Below, piece after piece: positions 13,579 through 19,298 of a stretch of 22,224 bases of DNA. The notes beneath the pieces were generated by a model, which ran no database searches, was not told where the DNA came from, and saw nothing but the letters and a program-made list of their open reading frames with translations. The position numbers and the translations under genes were made by a program. The stretch is from a virus: IMG/VR virus record IMGVR_UViG_3300042923_000322, positions 1-22,224 of that record; one strand, given 5' to 3'. Numbering within the stretch: the first letter of the stretch is position 1; the number at the start of each line of letters is the position of its first letter.

Positions 13579-13606
13579 TTGTCATAAACTGTAATGGAAA
13601 TTTAAA
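13579..13606 (+). promoter_or_regulatory. candidate promoter for the acyltransferase
   Basis: TTGTCA (13579-13584; 5 of 6 to TTGACA) and TTTAAA (13601-13606; 4 of 6 to TATAAT) are 16 bases apart, 23 bases before the acyltransferase start. An inverted repeat, AATACT (13553-13558) and AGTATT (13575-13580), overlaps the -35. An own promoter would fit a moron gene that is expressed in the lysogen. Evidence is a consensus match only. Confidence 0.45.
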
Positions 13607-13628
13607 AAGCTTCCAAGGTGCGTGTTTG

Positions 13629-14678
13629 ATGAGAAACGATACTATCACTGGTTTGAGGGGATTGCTGGCAGTTGCCGTAGTGGTTTATCATATTTACACC
13701 GGTTCAGTACATGAGGGTATTTTGATAGCCGACTATCTGCCAAGTCTAGTTAATTTGGGATCACTGGCGGTGAACCTGTTTTTCGCAATAAGCGGATATC
13801 TAATCTTTCAAAGTTTAAAACGGCACAATAGCATAGGTGATTTCGCTGTTGATCGAGTTATTAGGATTTACCCGGTATTTCTTGTGCTCCACCTAATTAT
13901 TTTTGCAATAGGGCCAGTTATTAATTACAAATGGCTTGCTGATTTAAGTGTAGGCGGATACTTTGTTCATTTTTTCTCGAATTTATTATTCCTTCCTGGG
14001 GTATTTGACTTACCAATCGCACAATTGGTAGCGTGGTCGTTGAGTTATGAAGCTGCTTTTTATTTGGTAATGAGTTTATTTTTCTTCTTCATCAGAAAGC
14101 AAGGTGGCAAACGTGCCCTCCTGTTGATACCCGTTATTATGGGAGCGTGTATGGTCTACTTCCACCCGGCGGCGCTATTTTTTGTAGTAGGAATTGCAGT
14201 TTATCTATATAAAGAACAACTAAAAATACTTGCATCCCGCAAAATGTTTTACTTTAATGGAGTTATTTTTTTGATCGTGACATTTATGCTTTATTCACCA
14301 CAAAACATTTACGTTTCAATGATTCTCGGTCTCTTGTTTTTCTCTACTGTGGCAAACGAACAGGGGCTATCTTCTGGCATTTTGCGCACAAAGGTGATGC
14401 AATATTTAGGGAACATGAGTTATAGTCTGTACCTCTGGCACACGATGGTAATGTTCCCGATAGAAAAAGTGGTTCTATATCTAAAACCGCTAATAAATAG
14501 TGAACCGTTGCTTTTCATGTTGTATGCCAGTGCATCGATTATCGGATCAATCATAGTCTCGCACTTTTCTTACAAACTGATTGAACAGAAGTTCGCACGT
14601 ATGATTAAAGATAAGCTGAGGAGAAGTAAAGAGAAAGGATTGGCAGTGCATTTGGATGACGTAGTTTTAACAAAATGA
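13629..14678 (+). CDS. integral-membrane acyltransferase, acyltransferase_3 family (OafA-like)
   Basis: AAGGTG (13615-13620) fixes ATG 13629 over the in-frame TTG 13626, giving 349 residues. The product is a multi-pass membrane protein with about ten hydrophobic helices. It starts with TGLRGLLAVAVVVYH: Arg10 and His21 form the R-x10-H motif expected for this family. NMSYSLYLWH near the C-terminus matches the conserved late motif of the same family. These enzymes transfer acetyl or other acyl groups to hydroxyls of cell-surface polysaccharides. Encoded by phages, they can convert the host's surface and block re-infection by relatives. The gene sits directly after the tail spike, carries its own promoter-like sequence and is followed by a terminator. 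It is AT-rich (17 G/C in 14221-14280 against 36 in 9121-9180). The family is firm; the role in receptor change is inferred. Confidence 0.9.
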   Translation: MRNDTITGLRGLLAVAVVVYHIYTGSVHEGILIADYLPSLVNLGSLAVNLFFAISGYLIFQSLKRHNSIGDFAVDRVIRIYPVFLVLHLIIFAIGPVINYKWLADLSVGGYFVHFFSNLLFLPGVFDLPIAQLVAWSLSYEAAFYLVMSLFFFFIRKQGGKRALLLIPVIMGACMVYFHPAALFFVVGIAVYLYKEQLKILASRKMFYFNGVIFLIVTFMLYSPQNIYVSMILGLLFFSTVANEQGLSSGILRTKVMQYLGNMSYSLYLWHTMVMFPIEKVVLYLKPLINSEPLLFMLYASASIIGSIIVSHFSYKLIEQKFARMIKDKLRRSKEKGLAVHLDDVVLTK

Positions 14679-14685
14679 GAGTTTC

Positions 14686-14696
14686 TGAAATGAGGT
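14686..14696 (+). repeat. 11-bp direct repeat around a ribosome site, copy 1
   Basis: TGAAATGAGGT occurs here, before the 44-codon ORF, and again at 14863-14873, before the second adaptor gene. Both contain the ribosome site. TAAATGAGGTGAAG at 17713-17726 is similar and also precedes a mini-ORF with a terminator. The repeats may mark an insertion of the mini-ORF/terminator unit. Confidence 0.5.
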
Positions 14697-14702
14697 TGAT
14701 AC

Positions 14703-14837
14703 ATGAAGGTACATCATATTCTCGCCTATTGGTATCACCGAATAATGAGACGAATCTTAAAGCGAAAAAGCAAATGGCAAACATCATCTTTTGAACATCA
14801 TCATAAAAAAATGAAGCATCACCGCAGTTTTTTCTAA
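14703..14837 (+). CDS. histidine-rich, strongly basic mini-protein (44 aa)
   Basis: GAGGTTGAT (14692-14700) places a ribosome site 7 bases before ATG 14703. The 44-residue product (MKVHHILAYWYHRIMRRILK, then RKSKWQTSSF and HHHKKMKHHRSFF) has eight His and many Arg/Lys. The amphipathic first half could associate with membranes. It has no recognisable family and may be too short to hold a fold on its own. Its stop codon (14835-14837) lies at the top of a terminator hairpin. It follows the acyltransferase by 24 bases and probably belongs to the same cassette. It may be a functional peptide or a leader whose translation affects the terminator. I prefer the second, at low confidence. Confidence 0.45.
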   Translation: MKVHHILAYWYHRIMRRILKRKSKWQTSSFEHHHKKMKHHRSFF

Positions 14838-14857
14838 ACTGGTCGGGGGTGCTTTTT
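14814..14857 (+). terminator. intrinsic terminator overlapping the 44-codon ORF
   Basis: An inner hairpin, CAGTTT (14825-14830) with AAACTG (14836-14841), is extended by a lower stem. AAGCATCACC (14814-14823) pairs with GGGGGTGCTT (14845-14854), with one G-U and one A-G mismatch. TTTTT (14853-14857) follows. Seven A's upstream (14805-14811) could make it bidirectional. It ends the acyltransferase cassette. The ORF's stop codon is within the hairpin apex. Confidence 0.75.
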
Positions 14858-14862
14858 ACTTT

Positions 14863-14873
14863 TGAAATGAGGT
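14863..14873 (+). repeat. 11-bp direct repeat around a ribosome site, copy 2
   Basis: This is the second copy of TGAAATGAGGT (first at 14686-14696), directly ahead of the GTG start of the second adaptor gene. Confidence 0.5.
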
Positions 14874-14879
14874 GAGAGC

Positions 14880-15443
14880 GTGGCCTTAACTCTGCAACAA
14901 ATCATAGATGAAGCCTTAAGCATGATCCAAAACGAATACGGAACGGCGACGCAAGTGTCTTGGTTGAATAACATCAACCAGGACTTTTTTAATGTCGTGA
15001 AAATCCCCCAATCCGTGTTCTTTACGTCCGTATCGGGTCAGAAAACATACACCCTATCGGGAACGGAACTACGCGAAAAGAACATGGATAAGGTTATCTT
15101 AGGTCGTCTGAAATACGATTCTCTGAACTATCAAGACGTGCAGCCGGGACACAACTGGTTCACGTTCAACGATTCGTCAAAAGTGCTCACGCTGTCCTCG
15201 GCTCCATCAAGCTCTAGTGTACAGGGATTGGTAAGATACCATCGCTCAGCAACGACTAACCTTACATCAACTGCGCAGACGCCCGATGCTCCACCTGAGT
15301 ACCATTACATTTACGTATTGGGCTTATGCCAGTACATCGCGGAGGCACAGAACGACATGGAGCAATCGTCCAATTACGGGCAACAGTATCGCCAAGCCCT
15401 TAACATTGCGGCGCAAAATTACCAAGGACGTGAGACGGCATGA
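14880..15443 (+). CDS. head-tail adaptor, P22 gp4-like (second copy)
   Basis: GTG 14880 is the start, with GAGGTGAG (14869-14876) upstream. The 187-residue product has the same order of elements as the 201-residue gene at 10934: an N-terminal helical segment (LQQIIDEALSMIQNEYG, then WLNNINQDFFNVV), a beta region from VSGQKTYTLSGTEL to KVILGRLKYDSLN, then strands around KVLTLSSAPSSSS, and a C-terminal helical part (PEYHYIYVLGLCQYIAEAQN, QYRQALNIAAQNY). It probably makes a ring in the neck, possibly stacked on the first adaptor. The stop overlaps the next start (ATGA). Sequence identity between the two copies is low by eye, so they may be distinct adaptor types rather than a recent duplication. 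Confidence 0.7.
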   Translation: MALTLQQIIDEALSMIQNEYGTATQVSWLNNINQDFFNVVKIPQSVFFTSVSGQKTYTLSGTELREKNMDKVILGRLKYDSLNYQDVQPGHNWFTFNDSSKVLTLSSAPSSSSVQGLVRYHRSATTNLTSTAQTPDAPPEYHYIYVLGLCQYIAEAQNDMEQSSNYGQQYRQALNIAAQNYQGRETA

Positions 15444-16888
15444 GGCGATTAATTCAATACCCGCCGTTGGAATTACGCCAGTCTAATCCGAACCCGACTT
15501 TCACGATCAGACAGTTTCGCGGAGTCAACCGGCTTGACCCCATGTCCATCGATCCGACTTTCGCTGCAGATATCTCCAATATGACAACATCCGATTTCCC
15601 GGTCATCAAAACGAGGCCGGGATTTTCTGTGCTCGGCTCGGCTTTGGCTGCTCGAGTGTTGGGCCTGTACGCTTGGAAAAACAGCGAATTAAACGCCGTA
15701 TCTAACGGGCAATGGTACAAGTACAGCGGAGGCTCATGGAGCGCTGTAACGGGCGGTGGATCGCTCAGTACGTCCGCTAATTATTCATTCACGAATTTCC
15801 AAGGTGGATTCCCGGACATTAACCTCATTGGTGCGAACGGAACGGATCCGGTGAAGCGATACGACGGATCGACGGTACAGAACTTGACCGATGCCCCAAG
15901 CGGACTGAACTTCATAGAGACGTATGGTGAACGCTTGTGGGGCGCAGCAAAAAATACGCTTCACTTTTCTGAGCATCGAGTGGGTACTAACTGGACGAGT
16001 GCTCCGGATCCCGATGATGATTCGAATCCCGGGTTTATAGAAGTAGAATCATCTGACGGCCAAGTTATCAGTGGTATCCGTAATGGTCCGAATCGACTTA
16101 TCATTTTCAAACCGGATTCGATATACAACCTCTTCGGAACATACGCCGAGGCCTTCACGTTGAAACGTATTGATGACTCCATTGGCGCCGTATCCAATCA
16201 GGCAATTACGACAATTAACGGCGAAATTTATTTTGTCCACCGTACTGGGATATTCAAATACGACGGTGGTACCAGCGTTAACAAAGCATTTTCCGAACCC
16301 GTTCAAAACTTCGTGGATCGGATTAATAGCGCGGCGATAAGCAAATGCTGCGCGTCTACCGATGGCCGGATGCTTTACGTGGGTCTCCCCATAGATGGGG
16401 CTACCGAACCCAATGTCATCCTTGAGTACAATACAGAGTTTCAGTTATGGAGTGTATGGCGCAATTTTGCACCACTCAACATGACCAACATAGAAAACAC
16501 GCTGTACATCGGTGGTGTAGAAGGACAAGTACGACAGGTTGGAGGACTTGCAACGGACAATGGTTCAGCCATTACGGGATATTGGATGAGCAAAGTTTTC
16601 GGAGCTCCATCGTACTCCCAAAAGGTCGTATTCAAACGAGGTTGGAGCATCATGGACATTGAATCCGGTGGCTCTGTCACGGTATCGGCCAGCACGGACC
16701 CGGAACAATTAGCAGGGTTCACGATCCAACAGACGTACAATGCAACGACGACAATCGAAAGCCAACGCGTCGGGATCGCGCCGGGATCGCTGTATCGAAC
16801 AAACTTTGCCACGATCAAATACGACTTTACAGGCGTCATCACAATGAAAGAACTGTCACTCGTCCAAGACACCAAACCCATTGTGTAA
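15440..16888 (+). CDS. tail hub/nozzle protein, P22 gp10-like
   Basis: The 482-residue product is mainly beta with repeated strand pairs, as in the beta-propeller of P22 gp10 and T7 gp12-type nozzles that close the neck and anchor the spikes. Support comes from the opening FTIRQFRGVNRLDPMSIDP, a ring-binding-type N-terminus, and propeller-like blades: LIIFKPDSIYNLFG, INGEIYFVHRTGIFKYDG, MLYVGLPIDGATEPNVILE and WSVWRNFAPL. Together they give a series of short strands with GxIxxxxxxxxYxxG-type turns. The gene is translationally coupled to the second adaptor (ATGA overlap at 15440-15443). AAGGAGGG for the next gene begins at its stop. The position after gp4-type genes agrees with P22 order. The family is assigned from layout and style, not from a database. 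Confidence 0.75.
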   Translation: MRRLIQYPPLELRQSNPNPTFTIRQFRGVNRLDPMSIDPTFAADISNMTTSDFPVIKTRPGFSVLGSALAARVLGLYAWKNSELNAVSNGQWYKYSGGSWSAVTGGGSLSTSANYSFTNFQGGFPDINLIGANGTDPVKRYDGSTVQNLTDAPSGLNFIETYGERLWGAAKNTLHFSEHRVGTNWTSAPDPDDDSNPGFIEVESSDGQVISGIRNGPNRLIIFKPDSIYNLFGTYAEAFTLKRIDDSIGAVSNQAITTINGEIYFVHRTGIFKYDGGTSVNKAFSEPVQNFVDRINSAAISKCCASTDGRMLYVGLPIDGATEPNVILEYNTEFQLWSVWRNFAPLNMTNIENTLYIGGVEGQVRQVGGLATDNGSAITGYWMSKVFGAPSYSQKVVFKRGWSIMDIESGGSVTVSASTDPEQLAGFTIQQTYNATTTIESQRVGIAPGSLYRTNFATIKYDFTGVITMKELSLVQDTKPIV

Positions 16889-16899
16889 GGAGGGATACC

Positions 16900-17715
16900 A
16901 TGGCGATTGAGCCATTGCCGAAAATTGGTCATGACGACTCACTCGAGAAGTTACGATCTGCTGTTGGTTCCGGTTTTGATACGATTGAATTCCAATTAAA
17001 TGGTGGACTGGATTCACTGAATATACGCCGACTGACTGCGGAAAAGATTTATACGGGAACACTCGACGCCGGTAAAGTGACGATCCGTTCGAACCTTAAC
17101 GGCGGAGCATATGTCGTGATCGACGGTAACGGAATTACAGTATCTGACGGTTCGCAAAACACCTTCACAGTAGACATAAACGGAAATGTAACCATTAACG
17201 ACGCGACGTTCAGAATCAACCTATCCGGTTCAGCTTACATCCAATTCGATCCTAACGGCATGATCGTCAACAACGGAACGATTAACACCGTAGAAATTGA
17301 CACGGATGGAAACGCCTTGTTTCGAGGAGATATCGATGTAACCTCTGATGTTAACATTGGAGACAATCTATACATGAACGAGTCAAGCACAGGGGAGAAA
17401 GCAATCATTTTTAACAATTCATCCGGAGGAACAGCCGGGCGGATTTCACTACAATCTGGAGATATGTCCTTAACAGCAGGCGGATTTATTACGATGACGA
17501 TCGGAAGTTCTCAGGGTCTAGTGGTTAACGAAAAAGTGACTGCACCAGTATTTGAAGCAACAACAGCAGTAACGGTTAATGGAGCAGTCGTAGCTACAGA
17601 AGGATACGTCAATGCCGGACTGGCTACAAAGGCTAATGGTACTGGAATTAATGCAACCATACCACCCGGATCGACTTTGTTTGTCTCAAACGGAGTTATT
17701 TCAGGATTTGTTTAA
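16900..17715 (+). CDS. tail fibre or needle-like virion protein (271 aa)
   Basis: The start ATG has AAGGAGGGATACC upstream. The 271-residue product is beta-rich with Asn/Gly/Asp/Thr repeats. An opening helix with LPKIGHDDSLEKLRSAVG leads into FDTIEFQLNGGLDSLNIRRL and then LTAEKIYTGTLDAGKVTI, a phrase often seen in phage tail fibre and minor tail proteins. Repeated short strands follow (VVIDGNGITVSDG, TFTVDINGNVTINDATF, VEIDTDGNALFRGDIDV), then SGVISGFV-type ends. Fibre-like or needle-like architecture is inferred from the repeats. The position after the gp10-like hub, where P22 encodes its needle gp26, fits but does not prove it. No recognisable enzyme domain is present. The C-terminus could bind receptor. 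Confidence 0.7.
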   Translation: MAIEPLPKIGHDDSLEKLRSAVGSGFDTIEFQLNGGLDSLNIRRLTAEKIYTGTLDAGKVTIRSNLNGGAYVVIDGNGITVSDGSQNTFTVDINGNVTINDATFRINLSGSAYIQFDPNGMIVNNGTINTVEIDTDGNALFRGDIDVTSDVNIGDNLYMNESSTGEKAIIFNNSSGGTAGRISLQSGDMSLTAGGFITMTIGSSQGLVVNEKVTAPVFEATTAVTVNGAVVATEGYVNAGLATKANGTGINATIPPGSTLFVSNGVISGFV

Positions 17716-17728
17716 ATGAGGTGAAGTG

Positions 17729-17860
17729 ATGAAAGAAATGATTATTTTGATTTCGTGTTTGTTAGTGATGGTGACATGTAGCGAAATCGATAAGAAAAGA
17801 GTAGTGCAAATTCAACACTATATTGGGGATTCGTTAATAATTCACAGGGACGCCGAGTAA
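17729..17860 (+). CDS. hydrophobic mini-protein (43 aa)
   Basis: GAGGTGA (17718-17724) is a good ribosome site 7 bases before ATG 17729. Residues 3-16 are hydrophobic (EMIILISCLLVMVT), like a signal or membrane segment, then come Cys17, Ser and a charged tail of about 25 residues (EIDKKRVVQIQHYIGDSLII). A lipobox is close to Cys17 but not canonical (Met-Val-Thr before Cys), so a lipoprotein is unlikely. The stop lies in the loop of a terminator. It sits among virion genes, yet nothing shows that it enters the virion. A membrane peptide such as a small superinfection-exclusion factor, or a leader peptide tied to the terminator, are both possible. The sequence does not decide. Confidence 0.5.
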   Translation: MKEMIILISCLLVMVTCSEIDKKRVVQIQHYIGDSLIIHRDAE

Positions 17861-17870
17861 GGCGTCTTTT
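17849..17870 (+). terminator. intrinsic terminator overlapping the 43-codon ORF
   Basis: GACGCC (17849-17854) pairs with GGCGTC (17861-17866), a perfect 6-base stem. The 6-base loop GAGTAA (17855-17860) ends with the ORF's stop codon, and TTTT (17867-17870) follows. This is a textbook short terminator, 25 bases before the ejection-protein gene start. Confidence 0.8.
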
Positions 17871-17895
17871 ATATTTACCACCAAGGGGTGATTAG

Positions 17896-19284
17896 ATGGC
17901 AACCCAAACATACGGACCTCCACGTCCCAATAAAGATCAGCAAATGACGACAGTCCAATACCCGCACATGATTTCGCCACGAGCTGAGATGATAACGAAT
18001 ACATCGACTTCACCGACGCCACTCGCTCAGGCTCTTAGCGGATTCAGCAGCGCCTCTCCGACATCTCAGATAGGGCAGGTGAATAACGCCTTGGCATCGC
18101 GTCTAACGTCGTCACAGCCGACGTATACAGCTCCACAACCGTTTAGTTACAACCCGAATACGGATCAACAATATCAATCTGCACTCGCCGGGGCTTTGCA
18201 AAACGCGAAGACCGCGCAGAACAACGCGATGGTTAGCTTGGGATCGCGTGGTATCGGTAATTCATCCATAGCCGTAGATCGGGCCAATCAGATCCAACAA
18301 CGGGCCGTAGGCGACGTACAAACGAATATCCTGCCAAGTTTGATTCAGCAGGCATACCAACGCTATAACGACGACGCAAACAGGCAACGTCAGGCAATGC
18401 TTGATAATTACGGCGTTGGTCAGGATCAAATCGGGAACCTGTCGTCCCTCAGCCAGTTGTTGAGCGGACAGCAGAATCAATCGTTCAATCAGGGATTAGC
18501 CCGGGAGAACCAGACGTTTAACCAAGGGGTGACCGAAGCCGGACTGACCGGGTCGTACCTGAACCCCGAAGCCCGAAACATCCTTGGCGAAATCCTTGCG
18601 CTGAAGCAACAAGCCGAGGGTGGAAACGTATCCGCCGATCAAATGGCCGGATTCCGTTCGCAAGCCGATGCGCTCCGTAATGCCCTATCATCGCGCTTCG
18701 GGATCAATGCGGATCAAGTTGGGGCCGGTTACGAAAACGACTACGCCGACGCAGCTCGCAATGTGGCGAACTATCAGGGCGCGCCAACGCTTCAAGCGAG
18801 GACGGATCAACGGAACTTTGACTATCAAGTTGGCCGTGATCAAGTAGGGGACCAACGATATGACCAAGAATTCGAATATAAACAAGCCCGCGACCAAATC
18901 GCAGACGAGCAATATAAGCAAAAATTTGACGAGGACGTCCGGCGCTTCGGCCTGAGTTATGCGATGGATCAAGCAGCACAAGCGAATCAATTTGCAAATG
19001 CCGCGGCGGATAATGCGAGAGCAAACGCGCAGTTGGGTCTGCAGCGAGAACGGTTTGATTTTGAAAAGGAACAAGCGAATAAACCAAAAGAACAAACGCC
19101 ATCACAGACTCAACAAAATAATGAATTCGTCGGGGAAGTAACTACAAACCTTGACCGGATACCGGCAGATAAACGAGTTCAATTTTTCCGCGATGAGAAG
19201 CAAACACTGATCAATCAATTAGGACTCAATGGATATAACCAATTGTACAATTTATATTTCAATAGCGACGGAAGCCCTAAATAA
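17896..19284 (+). CDS. ejection-type internal virion protein, Gln-rich (462 aa)
   Basis: The start ATG has AAGGGGTGA (17883-17891) upstream. The 462-residue product is rich in Gln, Asn and Ala, with a Pro/Ser-rich disordered N-terminus (about 1-85). A long, mainly helical region follows. Repeated motifs include NQSFNQGLARENQTFNQG (194-211) and two tandem copies of an RDQ(V/I)xDxxYxQxF unit (314-331 and 332-348). It lacks a signal peptide or enzyme motif. It lies between the tail-fibre region and a giant polyvalent-type gene, as P22-type ejection proteins (gp7, gp20, gp16) and T7 internal virion proteins do, so it is probably released into the host with the DNA. The call rests on position and composition. 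No specific family is recognised. Confidence 0.7.
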   Translation: MATQTYGPPRPNKDQQMTTVQYPHMISPRAEMITNTSTSPTPLAQALSGFSSASPTSQIGQVNNALASRLTSSQPTYTAPQPFSYNPNTDQQYQSALAGALQNAKTAQNNAMVSLGSRGIGNSSIAVDRANQIQQRAVGDVQTNILPSLIQQAYQRYNDDANRQRQAMLDNYGVGQDQIGNLSSLSQLLSGQQNQSFNQGLARENQTFNQGVTEAGLTGSYLNPEARNILGEILALKQQAEGGNVSADQMAGFRSQADALRNALSSRFGINADQVGAGYENDYADAARNVANYQGAPTLQARTDQRNFDYQVGRDQVGDQRYDQEFEYKQARDQIADEQYKQKFDEDVRRFGLSYAMDQAAQANQFANAAADNARANAQLGLQRERFDFEKEQANKPKEQTPSQTQQNNEFVGEVTTNLDRIPADKRVQFFRDEKQTLINQLGLNGYNQLYNLYFNSDGSPK

Positions 19285-19298
19285 GAGGGGTGAAAAGC

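Noticed and set aside
17729-17782. Lipoprotein signal in the 43-residue mini-protein
   Set aside because: The residues before Cys17 are Met-Val-Thr. The lipobox needs Gly/Ala/Ser at -1, and Thr does not fit, so a lipoprotein is unlikely.
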